Shown here in pieces: positions 1 through 11,644 of a DNA stretch of 60,134 bases. The translations under genes and the position numbers were made by a program. Every line of letters begins with the position of its first letter. Position 1 is the stretch's first letter. The notes below the pieces were generated by a model, which worked only from the letters and a program-made list of their open reading frames with translations, was not told where the DNA came from and did not search any database. Location: contig KV424078.1 in assembly GCA_001632435.1 (NCBI GenBank), positions 7,213 through 67,346 of the forward strand, written 5' to 3'. This DNA comes from Calocera cornea HHB12733 (lineage: Eukaryota > Basidiomycota > Dacrymycetes > Dacrymycetales > Dacrymycetaceae).

Positions 1-222
1 GGGGGGGGCTCATGAGCAACGCGGACGTCGATGGGGGCTTTTTGCTCGGCGATCCGCCTAGCTTAATGGTCTAATGCAATTATGCGATGTAACAAACTAT
101 TCGATGCTTTGTCAATTTTGAAAGTTCTGGATAACAGCGCTGCAGCCTGTGAGCGCATGTGGCTGAAATAATTACTGTGCTGTAGCAAAGAAGCGCTACT
201 ACTTATTTGATCAAGCGCGCTT

Positions 223-2043
223 ATGAGAATGACGACGCGTCCCCCTGAGGCGCGTCGAGGGACGACCACCTCGACTGCTTTCCCTCCCACCACCAACATG
301 CCAGTACCAATACGAAATCTCTCGCCTCCTCCGGAGCGTCTCATGCCCAGGCAGCTTCAAGGCCTCGTCGACACTTGCTTAGACGAGGGGCACTGTAAGC
401 CTGAAGAGGCCGAGAGCCCTGGCTGTTGCTGACAGCCGTCTGCAGATCTGGCGGCATTCTCGACCCTTGACCATGTTCGCTCGCAGCGGTATAGGCCAAG
501 TCAGTACGTCTCTATCTCTACCTTTCACGCCTTGAAGCTCATGATCTCCGCAGAAGACACCTGCAGCAGCTTCTCTATGTCGCCCTCTACCCGCCGGCAG
601 AGCGCCTCCCGCCCTCCAAGCGCCGACGCCTCTCCCCGCCGCCAGCCTCTCCGAGCAAGTCGCGCGAGCCCATCCCCGTCCCCACCCGCGAGGACACCGC
701 TGCGGCCGTGAAGCTTTTGCACTCGTTCAGGGCGACGAACAGTGCTGCGGCGTGCGCGCTCGCGCTCCCTGTGCTAGCGGAGCGTCGGTCACGCGATGAG
801 GTGTCGAACGAGGAGGACGAGGATAGCCGGTTTGCAAGATCTGCTACCTGTATTGGGAGAGCAAGGAGCGCGTGGGAGGTGCTCAAGCCTGGGGCGGCCA
901 AACGACTCGGAGAGGAGGACGTGGCACGGGTGGGGGACGAGGACGAGGAGGAAGGGGTGCTGGTTGCGGATCACGCAGTACCCGTGCTGGAGTGGATGGT
1001 TGCTCTGTGGGAGAGCGATGCTGCTATTCACCCAGGTACAGCTGCCACCTCCCGATGAAGCTGCCAGTTGGCTTACAGGCCTGTCAGATCATTGTTCTGC
1101 AACCCTGCTCTCCCAGCTCCCGCCTCCGTCAACAACCAACACGCCCATAATGGCCGCCCACGCCCCACTGAACCTCATCGCCTACCTGCTCTCACCTCTC
1201 CCAGCCGAGCGAACAGACGGTGAGCCCTGGCGCCCCTCCCGCGACGTCGAGAGCACGCGTCGGGCCAACCTGGCATCCCGTCTCCTCTCTCTCGTAAGTC
1301 CGCAGCTCTCTACCTGATGCCGACGCGTGACCGTGACATCTGATATCCTGCAGCTCGTCGCTTGCACCCTCCCCTCCCCATCCCCGCTCTCCTCCACCAG
1401 CCTCCTCCGCCAGACCTCCTACACCCTCGCCGACATCCCTCCCTCGGCCCTTCAACACCTGCTCACGACCCTCCGCCCACTGCACCCCTCCCAATCCCTC
1501 GCATACAGCAGGTTCAACCTCGCCCTTGGTGCACTCTACCTCGCGCACGAGTCGAAGAACGCCTCCTCCGAAGGGCTGCTAGGCGCGTCGCCGGCTAAGA
1601 AGGCTGCTGTGCCAGCCCGGAGAAGGCCACGCGCGCTCGGGAGGGCGGATGACGCTTCAATGAGCTCGGAGGCGGCGCCTTCGCCAGATTCTGTACATGA
1701 GGCGGGGGAGCGTGTATACCCCGTAGGGCCGCCCAAGACGATCCTGCCGATGTTTGCCCTGGAGCCGAAGACGGGGGCAAGCCAGACATCGTCAAGAGCT
1801 TCCACGCCGCCTCCTAGAACCTCTTCTATCGCAAGTAGTGCTAGGGAGCAACGGCACAGGATAACCAAGCTGTGTATGCTCCGGGCGCTATTGGAGCTGG
1901 ATGTGCGAAAGCAGCCGGCGTGGAGTGAGGCGATCGCAGACGGCGATGTTAGGGGTGCTGTGGAGGAGTGGACGATGGACGACTTGACTTGGGACCTGGT
2001 GGCCCGGATGCTCGATACCATTGAGGAGAGGGCAAGAGCCTAA
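223..2043 (+). CDS. Uncharacterised 5-exon protein, about 538 aa
   Basis: Joining open frames at GT...AG sites gives exons 223-394, 446-503, 554-1035, 1079-1293 and 1354-2043, with phases that close exactly (1,617 nt). The first introns are 43 to 60 nt. The N-terminal third is helical-looking and contains the line HLQQLLYVALYPPAERLPP, then a basic KRRR patch. A middle acidic segment (EDEDS, DEDEEEG) follows, and a Ser/Pro/Thr-rich stretch precedes a charged C-terminus ending ERARA. The start could also be the in-frame ATG at 298. I do not recognise the family, and no catalytic motif is visible. The basic patch could be a nuclear localisation signal, but that is only a guess. The ordered splicing and continuous frames make a real gene very likely even though the function is unknown. 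Confidence 0.72.
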
Positions 2044-2237
2044 TCGCCCTGCCGTTGGCGGATCGTTGATCCATCTTCACTGGGTTGTGATGCTTCTGTG
2101 CATGACGTCCTTGCTCTATTGTGTACTGTATATGTATGCGTGGATAATGATAGTGATATGTGTATGCTCCTGTTCCTCTCGTAATGACTGATGCCGTCTC
2201 TGCAGTGCTCTTCTCAGCCCCTTCCACATGCAGATGC

Positions 2238-3566
2238 TCACGCAGCAGGCAAGGCCAAGTAAGAATACTCCTCTTCAGTTGGGGTGCTCCGCCCAAGTCC
2301 GAACGAGTCGTTCATGTAGTCCGTCTTCCACTTCCGCACGCCAATACCCCGCCATTGGATCGCTCGCTCCAGCGGAACACCGCCCTCGCACTGCACAGCG
2401 ACATGCTCGACGAGATTGAGCCGGACCATGGGCGCGTTGAACCTCGAGTCGATTACGCCTTGCAGTACACGGGGCGTGATCTTGAGCCCACCGATGGAGA
2501 GGTGCTGGAGCACGGGCGCATAGCGGGTTTCGGCCAGCTGGACGTCAAGCAGTCGTAGCATGTCGTTGCACTCTGATCGCGGAACCTCGGAAGAAGTCGC
2601 GAGCTGGAGTGTATGCAGGAGGCGGAGCCGGGTGACAAAGTGGTACACTGTGTTGAACGTGACAGGGCCGCCTAGAAGCACGCGCTCGACGTTGCTAAGA
2701 TCCTCCACCCAGAACCTCTGTCTGAACCACTCGTCGTTGTAGTGCTCAGGGATCAGGACTACTTCGGTAAGGTTTGGTGCCCTCAGGCGCAGAGTGACGT
2801 ACATCCCGATGGCGCACGGGACATTCACGAGATGGAGCGACTGCAGGCGGCGTAGAGTCGCGGTTATGCGCGGACGAAACCTCTCGTACGTCATGTCGTT
2901 GAGTGGGGTATGCGCGCAGAGCGTGCTGGAGGTGATCGAGAGCGAGCGCAGGTTGGGAACATAGTACCCTAGAATGTTCATGATGATGCACGGCTCAAAG
3001 TCCTCGCAGACAGATACATGCACGTCGCAGAGGCTCTCGAAAGGGCATTTCAGGAGATCGATGAGCTTGCGCGAGTTGAGCCGCTGCACATGGATCTGCC
3101 GGAAACGCTCCCCGATGTTCTGCTGGGGTGCGACCATCCGGAGCAAGGGCAGGAAGTGCGTGCGCACGGACCGGTGCATCGAGTTGATCCAGAGGGTCGT
3201 CGGGGCCTCGCGCGCGTTGCGCCATGCGCGCCCGACGAAGCGGCCACCCTCGAGGTAGCCTATATGCGCCCAGAGGCGGGGTGTTTGGCGGACCACGGAG
3301 CGCCAGGTGCGACAGACGAGCGAGAGCCGCGTGGGGAGGTGGATCAACGCGAGCGTGGGATAGGAGCAGGCTGCGTTGGACGTCAATGGGCGCGTGGAGG
3401 AGAGCGCGACGCGCGACAGCTCGTCATAGGCCGCATCGAAGATGAGCTGGAGGACGTCAGGCGCGAGCTGGCCGATGGGAGAGCGGGTGCTCGTGAAGAT
3501 CCTGTGGGTACGGGCGAGCTGGGGAGGAGCGGGTGGGGCGGGATGGTCGTCGGGGAGAGGAAGCAA
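2238..3566 (-). CDS. F-box protein with leucine-rich tail
   Basis: A single long open frame ends at 2238. Near its N-terminus lies an F-box: PIGQLAPDVLQLIFDAA, a short spacer, then RLSLVCRTWRSVVRQTPRLWAHI, the usual fungal order (L-P-x-E/D-x-L-x-x-I-F ... C-x-x-W ... P-x-L-W). The remaining 330 residues are Leu-rich with repeated L-x-x-L-x-L spacing typical of F-box proteins with LRR-like substrate domains. By family knowledge it would bind Skp1 in an SCF ubiquitin ligase; the substrate cannot be read from sequence. The frame is open upstream to about 3648 without an ATG; 3566 is only a TTG. The true start therefore probably lies in a spliced upstream exon near 3650-3720 that I could not phase. 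It converges on the gene at 223-2043. Confidence 0.75.
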   Translation of the reverse strand: MLPLPDDHPAPPAPPQLARTHRIFTSTRSPIGQLAPDVLQLIFDAAYDELSRVALSSTRPLTSNAACSYPTLALIHLPTRLSLVCRTWRSVVRQTPRLWAHIGYLEGGRFVGRAWRNAREAPTTLWINSMHRSVRTHFLPLLRMVAPQQNIGERFRQIHVQRLNSRKLIDLLKCPFESLCDVHVSVCEDFEPCIIMNILGYYVPNLRSLSITSSTLCAHTPLNDMTYERFRPRITATLRRLQSLHLVNVPCAIGMYVTLRLRAPNLTEVVLIPEHYNDEWFRQRFWVEDLSNVERVLLGGPVTFNTVYHFVTRLRLLHTLQLATSSEVPRSECNDMLRLLDVQLAETRYAPVLQHLSIGGLKITPRVLQGVIDSRFNAPMVRLNLVEHVAVQCEGGVPLERAIQWRGIGVRKWKTDYMNDSFGLGRSTPTEEEYSYLALPAA

Positions 3567-4007
3567 GCGAGCCGCGGGCGGAGGGAGGGGCGACGCGAGG
3601 ACTGTTTGGAAGTACCGGGTGGTCGGGCTGATGACCTGTTCTGCCTGTCCTCACTCGTCCATCGCGCGCCCCGTTCCGCTCGAGCTTCCAGGGTGCGCGG
3701 ACATCAGAGAGAGGTGATTGAGTACTGTGGTGGTAGGAACGCGGGAGGAGGGAGGGTGGGATCACGCTGAGCTGTGGTTGCTTTGGTGTGTGCTAGACAT
3801 GTCTTACCCCTAAACATGCTCGATTGCAAGAATGTGTCATTATACCATGTCTCATAGCGTTCTACCCATCAAGTACATAATAACGTCTCCTCAAAGATCG
3901 ATTCCTCGCAAAAGGCACGAAAGAAGCGCCTGGTGATGGCGGGCCGTTGACGAGGGCCGACATCGCAAAGCCGCGGAGAATTAGATCGCGTGTATAACAG
4001 AACTGCC

Positions 4008-4155
4008 ACATACAGTAGACGCGCTGGGCATACATCCTGCCACAAAAAAGGGAAGCAATCACGAAGCAGAAGTCCAGAATTGATTGTGCATACAGTGAGC
4101 AACCAAAGTGTCATCCAGCTTCCAGCTGTGTTCACTGTACCACTGCCCCTCCCTT
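4008..4155 (+). repeat. Diverged direct repeat, copy A
   Basis: This segment matches 4530-4700 in the same orientation. Shared blocks include CGCGCTG-GCATACATCC, GTCCAGAATTGA, GCATACAGT, CCAAAG-GTCATCCAGC and TACCACTGCCC, in the same order with small indels; the offset grows from about 520 to 545 bp. On the minus strand both copies preserve a related peptide line (WMTLW...), which suggests an old duplicated coding fragment rather than a simple repeat. Confidence 0.65.
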
Positions 4156-4529
4156 TCCTGCTACACTGGCTGGGTGAGGAAGCATACCGGGCAACTCAGG
4201 GGAGTCGCACTTAGGGTATACCTCTCCAGTTATTGTGGATGGGTTAGAGAGGGAAACAGCCTAACCCTTGCTCTCTATCCATCCTGTCCCATTCTCTTGC
4301 CTGGCAGGTGAGAGGAAAGAGACAGGGTAGATGTTTCATGGAGGGCAGGGCTTTTGGAGGTGGGGGAGGGACGAGTTCTCCCTATACTGTACCACAATGA
4401 GATTCCCAAGTGCAAGGTTAAGGGGGAGGGGGGGACAAAGCCCCACCTGCTCTGTTCCCAGCTCAAGTACCCCCAAGGGCAAGTCAACGACGCGCAGGGT
4501 AGCCCTGGGCGGCGCCGTATGCAGGCTGC

Positions 4530-4700
4530 TGTCATAGCCGCGCTGCGCATACATCCCGCTAACGAATGCATCTCTCCAAGCGGGCCAGAGCAGATCCTGA
4601 AACAGACAGTCCAGAATTGAACGCGCATACAGTACATCATCCAGCGACCAAAGCGTCATCCAGCCGCGAGCAATCGTCGCTCTACCACTGCCCGACCTCT
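4530..4700 (+). repeat. Diverged direct repeat, copy B
   Basis: Second copy of the repeat at 4008-4155. It is slightly longer and keeps a longer minus-strand frame (WMTLWSLDDVLYARSIL...). No family could be assigned. Confidence 0.65.
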
Positions 4701-6863
4701 GCTTGCCCCATGAGAGGGAAGGGAATGGTACGGGCAGAATGGAGCACGTGCATCGGCTGGAAGAGCGCCTGCTCGCTTTATGCCTGCGGTGCCTGCCTGC
4801 TGGGGTGGAGTGCGCCGCCAGTGATCCAGGAAGGGAAGGGGAGGTAGGGGAGACTCCTGGTGTCTTGCAGGCTGCAGCTCGGAGCATTTCTCCATCAACC
4901 GTGCCCGTCTTGATCAGCTCGACAGGGCTCTGCAGAGCGCTCGAGGGCAGGAAGAATCTGAAGACGCAAGGAGGTGCAAGACTATAGCCCCGCTAGACCA
5001 CAGATAACGACGGCGGAGGACACAGCTCCTCAGTGAATGAGACTCGGTGACGACCAGATTCCAGCATACAACAGTTTCCAGTCGACCTCGGCACGCGGGG
5101 AGGTAGGGAGTTTAGAGAGGAGAGGAGCCCCAGCGGCTAGCACTGGCACCCATGCGCACGATGGCAGCCCCGGACCACCTCCAGCAGCTGCCATCCAGCA
5201 TTCGGACACTCGAACGGTCTGCGGCCGCCAGGGTCTCCCCGTGCTTTCCCTGCCCAGCTCCTAGCGCTCTCGCGTGTCCCCCTCCCTGAGTCTGGCCGCG
5301 GGCAAGCCGCAAGCCCTTCCCCGCCGGCTAGGGCGGCAGAACCCCGTCGCACGTTTCTAGGGCTGCTGGACGTTGGCGCTAGACCTGGGTGGTGAGATAG
5401 CGCGCATGAACGGGCGGGAGGGGGTGGAGGTTCGCTTGCGGTGGGCGCTTGCTGTGGGCGGCGGGCGGCGGGCGGCGGGCGGCTGCTGGCTTGCCTGGTG
5501 AGCCTATGTAGGTAGTCGTCGATGTGATAGGAGCGCACTGGGTCCCACTGGTCCACAGCCGATGCTATTTTTGGTTTGGCCCCTGGGGAGAAGCTGAACC
5601 CGCCCCTCTGCCGGTGATTATCTGCGATTCCAGAGCGCGCAAGGTGGCAGGGTCGCTGATCTGCCCAGGTGCCGCGTGGCTGCCACTCGCCGACTCGGCG
5701 AGGGGCGAGGTAACAAGTTGTCCCTGGCCGAGCCTGGCCGCCAGCCGGGAGGTTGAAGATGGGGAAATGGGAAAGAGAACAGGGCGACGGCGATGGTTGC
5801 CATCAGGCATTGTTTCCTGGCAGAAGCTGGCAGGGGATCAGCAACTCGGGATGGGTCGTCGGCGGCGGGGAGCAGGCCGACCTAGCGTGCTGGTGCGCGC
5901 TGGCAGAAAGGTGCGGGCGGCTGGAGGGTGCGCTGTGCGCCGAGAGCGTGGGCTCGTGGCGGCTGCTTCGGGTGGGTTCTGGAAGATGCGTGCGTCACGG
6001 GCAGGGCAGAAAGGGCGGGGGGAAGATACTGTGCGTCGTTGGAGCGCCCGAGGCTCGCGCGCAGATTCCAGATAGACGCAACGGCAAGCTGCGGCTGATA
6101 GAGCGCCTGTCGCCCCCTTTTCCCTCCTCTTGCCCGCAGACACGCACTGAGGACAAGCAAGCCGAGTGCAGGTGCCGGTGCAGCTTGCTCAGACTCCGTT
6201 CCTTTCACCTCTTGCGTCTGTTGCGCACGGGACGAGCCGGAGCGCCCCCCACTCGCCCGCCGCGTCGATCGGGCGGCGGACGATCGCTCGCACCTTCCAG
6301 GCCCCGCGGGAGGGACGGGAGCAGATCGCAGGCTGAGGACATTGTTGGTGCGGGCCGGAGGCTATTTCCCCTGCATCATCGCCCGAGCGGGGTTCCGTTC
6401 CCGCACGCAGCGCTGCCCTGCACGCACACACACCACATTCAGTACGAGCCCGGCCGGCACTTGACCTGCTCACCGTCCACTGCTCACCAGCACGAGCGGA
6501 TTACCCACCCCCCCGACTTCGACTCCCACCACCCGCCGACGCCGCGGCATATACACCCGCACACCCCACGCCCGAGCGGGTCACATCTTCCCTGCTCGCG
6601 CTTACCATCGACACAACCAATCGATTGACAGCATCCTCGCATCGACGAACGCTTTGTACCACAACCCATCTTGACACATCGCTACGACCCAGCTGACGAG
6701 CGACGACAAGCGAGTGGCTCTACCCTACCCTACCCTTACTCCGATCACCCACGCCAAGCACCACCGCAGGATAGCAGCACGCCGAGCGTTCTATCACCCG
6801 CATACACTGTCTCTGCCGACGCTTACCCCAGCGCCGCACACCGCGCGAGTGCGCATAACCACA

Positions 6864-9800
6864 TGATGGACGGGTGCGCACCTCCTCTCCCACAGCATCC
6901 TCATCTACTTACCAGCCCCCGCAGACGTCCAAACCAGGGGTTCCACGACTACGCCTTCCCGAGCTCGCAGCCCTCCCAGCCCCAATTCCCCTACCAGTTC
7001 CCCCAACCCCCGCAGCAGCAGGCATACAACCTCCCCCAGCAACAAGGGCCGTTCCAGTTCCCCCCCTCCCAGCAGCAGCAGTTCCAGCAGCAGCTCGGCC
7101 CTCTCCCCCCTCAACAACCCCAGCAGCAACAAGCGTATGTCCAGCCCCGCGCCCCGCCCTCATCAGGCGGGAGCGTAGGCTCCGCCGGCTTCATGGGCGG
7201 CTTGGACAACGTGGGAAACGTCACCCAGAGTACGGGCCTGCCTGGTCAGGCACAGCGGAAACGACCAAAGGTACGTTCCATTTCCCGGATGATGCGCTGA
7301 GGAGAAAGGCTGATGCGCGCGATCGCGATCGTAGTACACCAGGAGCAAGGCTGGGTGCCTGACATGCAGGACGAAGAAGATCAAGGTGCGCTGATTATCT
7401 CCAACGGGCGCATACATGCTGATGCGCGGACATAGTGCGACGAGCTCCACCCGATCTGCACACGATGCTTGCAGTCACATCGTGAGGTGCGTCCTGGCCT
7501 CCTCTTTTCCGTGACTCGATGCTGATGAATGCTCTTCATAGTGTGTCTGGCCGCCAGATGCACCACAACGACGGTCCAAGCCTGCCTCCGCGCCCGGCTC
7601 CTCCCCCGGGACACCCCAGATCGGCAACCGGCCCCACCCATACGCCAATCCGAACCGACCGGCGCATATGCGCACCCAGTCACACGGACACCTCGTACCC
7701 GGCGGGAGCAGGAGTCACAGTCCGCCCAGCGGGGCCGAGAGCGGGGCGAGCTTGGGCGTGCCGAGCCCTGCGACGAGCGGGAGTGCACCTGGGAGCAGTG
7801 GAGGGAGGAGGACGAGCCCGATGGGCCCGGGTGGCTATGGGCAAAGGTGCGCATATAGGGTGTATGATGCTGATGCGGGCCAGTGGCTGACCAACTGGAG
7901 CAGTGGGATGGCAGCGGGAGAGATGTTCGACCCCAACCTCCTGCCGCTGTTGAACGCCATGCAGCAGCAGCAGCTCGGACAACGCGCCGGCCGCACCTCC
8001 TCCAACGCCTCGCCCGAGATGCCACCCCTTCCTGGCGACAGCACCGCGCCCACCGCAGCGAGCAGCACGGGCATGCCCCCCACCCCGCCTGGCGGGATCC
8101 CAGGCAGCAGCGGCTGGTTCGGCAACATCGGCAACATGACCATGCTGCCCAGCCCGCAGATACACAACACCGCGCTCAAGTTCCCCACGGTGGACGGGGA
8201 ATGGTGGGACGCGGGCCAGGTGTTCTCCACTAACGCGATCACTAACGGGGAGAAGGACGCCAGCAACAGCAACGGCGTGGAAAATAACAACAACGGCGCG
8301 CTCATCAACGGCTCGAGCGGGAACGGCACCGGCAGCCCGAGCAACACCGACCTAGCGGCGCTGCTCTCTCTGTACCCGTCCCCTCCGACAAACCCGACCG
8401 ACTTCTCCCCCTCCTCCCTCTTCCCTCCCTTCAGCTTCGGCAACGCCAACTCCCCCCCGCTGGCGATGCCGGGCCAGCCCTACCCCCTAGCGCCCGCACA
8501 GAACCCCCTCTCCCCGCTGGGCAACCTCTCCCCGCCCCCGCTGGACGCGTCCTTCGTCGCCCAGCTCCAGGCGCTGCAAGGTCTGCCCTCCCCCCCGCGG
8601 GCGCTCTACCCCCTCTAGCCGCCTTGCTGACCCGGCCCCTCGCCCTCTGTTTCTCTAGGAATGGCACCGTACGGCGCGGGGGGCATCAGTCCGGCACAGG
8701 GACAGTGGGGGAACACCCTAGGCGGGAGCAGAACTGTCGGCGCCCTGGAAGGGCCGCAGGGGAGTGCGCCGGGGACGAATGGCGACTTGGGCCAGCCGCT
8801 CATGGCCGGTCCGGACCCGTTCGAGCCGTACTTCCAGACGGTGGAGGAGCGCAACCTGGTGCGCCTGCATCAATTCACGCAGGCGGTGGGAGGGTGCTGA
8901 CGATGATGGACATAGATCCGGCACTACTGCCAGACAGCAACAAAGATCATCATGGCCGTGCCGTCGGACCTGAACCCCGTGCTGGCCATCAACCTCCCGC
9001 TGGTGTTCGAGCACCCGCCGGGGCAGAACAGCGCCACGGAAGCTCTGCGCTTGTCCCTCCTGGGCGTAGGCGCGATTCACCAGGCGTACTTGCTCAGCAG
9101 GCACGGCGTCAATAGCGCCAGCCAGCAGGAGATGATGAACCTTGCTGTTACGCTGCGGTTGACGGCCACGCACTACCTCAGGATGGCCTGCCTCAGCCCG
9201 CAGGGGATGGAGAGCGACGCGGCGCTCGGGGCGAGCATTACTATTGCTCTGATCGATGTGCGTAACGCAGATGCAAGGAGAGGAGTAGGGGATGCTGATG
9301 CAGGATATAGATCTTCACCGGCGGCCAGAACTGGACTGCCAACCTCGCGCTTGCCAAAACACTCATCGACCTGCGCGGCGGCCCACGGACGATAATCGCC
9401 ACGAACAAACCGCACCTTATCGACGGCGGCGCCAAGGTCTCCCCCGCACGGCTCCTCCTCGAGATCCTCGCCGTGTACGACACCTTCGGCTCGCTCACCA
9501 CTGGCGAGCCGCCTACTATCCTCGCACCGGGTAGCGAGGACTGGTGGTTCGACGGGGACAAGTCGTCCTACCACCTCTTCTCGGTCGAGAAGGTGTTCGG
9601 CATGTCCCGCGCCATGATCGAGCTCGTCGCGCGCGTGTCGTGTCTCGCTGCGAGGGCGAACAAGCACCGGCGGAAGATTGTTGAGCTGGAAGAGGCGGAA
9701 GACGGCCGCTCCCCGCAGGAACAGGAGGAGTACGAGCGCCAGGCGATCGAGAGCGAGGCAATGGCGCTGTATGAGGAGGCCAAGACGTGGACGAACGCCG

Positions 9801-10316
9801 CGCTCAAGCACCGCCTCCACCCGCGTGTCGAGTATGGGAACACGGCACATCGGCAGGCGATGCAGGTCATCCTCCTGCGCGACGTGCTCCGGGTGGACAG
9901 GAAGGACCCGCGCGTACAGGAGGCCGTGCAGAGCATACTCAAGATATGTACGGATAGTGCGAAGCGGTTAGGCATGGGCGTGGAGTGAGTCTCTCTCTCG
10001 CGTGCTCGGTGTGAACCAGGTGCTAACGAGGGGACCAGTTTGACATGGCCGGTCATTGTTGCCGGATGTCAGGTGGAGAAGGAGGACAGGGACAAGGTGC
10101 TCAAGGCGTTCGAGAGCTTCCGAGAGCAGTGCTGCTTCGATATCGATACCGCTGAGCGGATCGTCCGAGAGGTCTGTCATTCTTCATCAAGCTTATACTA
10201 TGCGATGTGCTGACACCCTTGAAGGTATGGAAGCGGTTAGACGCGAATCCGAACGACCCGCGGGCAGACTGGCGGTCCGTGACAGAAGACCTCGACCTCA
10301 AGGTCCTCCTGCTATA
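6864..10316 (+). CDS. Zn2Cys6 transcription factor with Fungal_trans_2-like C-terminus
   Basis: The N-terminal exon is rich in Gln and Pro. The zinc cluster is assembled from three exons split by about 50 nt introns: SKAGCLTCRTKKIK, then CDELHPICTRCLQSHRE, then CVWPPDAPQRR. This gives C-x2-C-x6-C-x6-C-x2-C-x6-C, a complete binuclear cluster for DNA binding. A long Ser/Gly/Pro/Asn-rich linker follows, then an all-helical C-terminal region (FEPYFQTVEERNLV ... WPVIVAGCQVE ... IVREVWKRLD ... DWRSV) that matches the fungal-specific activator domain of the PF11951 type in wording. Further introns lie near 7848-7912, 8593-8658, 8887-8938, 9258-9311, 9987-10038 and 10170-10225. The stop is 10314-10316. 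The open frame continues upstream to about 6629 without an ATG, so the ATG pair at 6864 is a provisional start. Target genes cannot be inferred. Confidence 0.85.
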
Positions 10317-10750
10317 ACCCATTGGGACTCGGAAGTTTCTTTCATCTCAGTGTCTCCCTGGTGTCTTGCTGCTACAGTGTATCCCGGTTATGGCGTATTG
10401 ATGTTGTCTCGGCAGTCCTATGTGTTCTTACTTTCTTTTCTTTCTTTCCCCCTCCTCTGCGCTGCTCATGCTTCCAATTACCTGTAATAATATGAAGAAA
10501 TCACGAACTCAAAAACGTGCCCGCACGATGGTCCTGCCGATCGGAGGATTGAAGAGGGTCTTTACGTATGTACTTAGTAGGGATCTAGACATGAATGGAC
10601 ATGATCCAGTGCTACTGTTGTACATTTGCCACAACTACAGAAAACACAACCGTCGCGACATCTGATGATCGGGATGACGTGGAGTTGAGAAGACGACTGC
10701 CGGTCCGGCCACCCAACATCTCCTGATACAATTCGTCAGAACTCCATCGT
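10317..10750. other. Convergent 3' intergenic region
   Basis: This is the gap between the stop of the zinc-cluster gene and the stop of the small minus-strand gene. It contains a CT-rich stretch (10425-10460) and an AT-richer patch (10480-10530). No gene is visible. Confidence 0.5.
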
Positions 10751-10934
10751 CTACCGAAGCAGTGCGTAAACAGCGGTTCCAGCCTGTGCACCAGATCAGA
10801 GCCTGTCCATTAGAAGCAGCAGGAGCATTACGTACAACCGGTGCGAGCAGGACGCTGCAGACCCATGTGGAGGGAAGAGCCGGCCACTCGACGGTGGGGG
10901 CCTGAAGTGCGTCTCCGAGGAAATCGGTGTCCAT
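10751..10934 (-). CDS. Predicted 43-aa single-pass membrane protein
   Basis: Two exons, 10934-10836 and 10783-10751, join in phase across a 52-nt intron with a GTACGT donor and CACAG acceptor. The product is 43 residues: a polar, acidic start (MDTDFLGDAL), a Trp/Pro-containing turn (VEWPALPSTW), then a hydrophobic stretch of about 18 residues ending in a single Arg before the stop. The splice rescues the membrane segment, since without splicing the frame runs into polar nonsense. The intron size matches neighbours. Small single-pass proteins of this kind are common accessory subunits of organelle complexes, but I cannot name this one. There is no C-terminal CaaX box, so it is not a basidiomycete pheromone. 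Confidence 0.5.
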
Positions 10935-11644
10935 GTCTACTTCTCAGAGTTTTTACGGTCGGGTGTGTTGTTGTCTCGGGCGAATGAGGGGTGTTGTGTA
11001 TGTGTAGTAGACGGTTAAGCACCACTCGCTGTGACGCGTTTTAAGGCTGATGGGTAGGGCAGCTGCACTGTGATGAGGGATATCTGTACGGCAGCACTCG
11101 TGAGAGCCCGCACAAGATACGACGGCTGTATTGACCGCTGATGATTTCCGGGAAATATGATGGCATTGAATACGATCACTGCCTCGAGGTCATCTTTGGT
11201 GTGCCGTGCAGTAGAAGAAGACGCTGACTTGCTGTCACCGTTTAGGGAGGCCGCTGGCGAATGTGCGGGCGTACTGAGATGTGAACGTAGTTAGCGCTCA
11301 AGCGCATGTGAAGGTAGTGAGAGTGGTTAGGGCGTAATATAGACGATGGTATGCGGTCGCTAGTACATACAGGGCCGACACTGGCGCCGGCGCTCCGTTG
11401 AACAACCGTTGGGACAATGCACAGCCATGGACATCGCAACATCGCATGCCCACGTGATCGGCGGTGTCCCTCGATGTGAGCATCTCCTTTCTATTTACCA
11501 GGTTCTAATCCAGTGATGTGATTAATGATACAGTGATATATGCTAGGTATTGCGCAGTTGGGCTACCGAAGTGTTGAAATGATTGAAGAAAATTGGGAAT
11601 TGAAGAGCTGGTAGGGATGAGGGATCAAGAAACCGGACGCTGTG
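10935..11644. other. Intergenic, likely promoter of the 43-aa gene
   Basis: Lies between the start of the small minus-strand gene and the stop of the MFS transporter. No open frame here is long or domain-bearing; no repeats noted. Confidence 0.45.

Larger units (their letters stand above)
3650..6863. other. 3.2 kb stretch with no convincing gene
   Basis: Open frames here are short and mutually overlapping and I find no recognisable domain. The stretch holds a diverged direct repeat (listed separately), a (GGCGGGC)n run near 5456-5485, and a CAC/CCG-rich segment at 6420-6620 that looks like the leader of the zinc-cluster gene beginning near 6864. The unresolved 5' end of the F-box gene probably lies at its left edge. 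Confidence 0.5.

Noticed and set aside
10751..10934. Farnesylated pheromone precursor
   Set aside because: The small size and a Cys in the hydrophobic part suggested it, but the spliced C-terminus is ALLR without a CaaX box.
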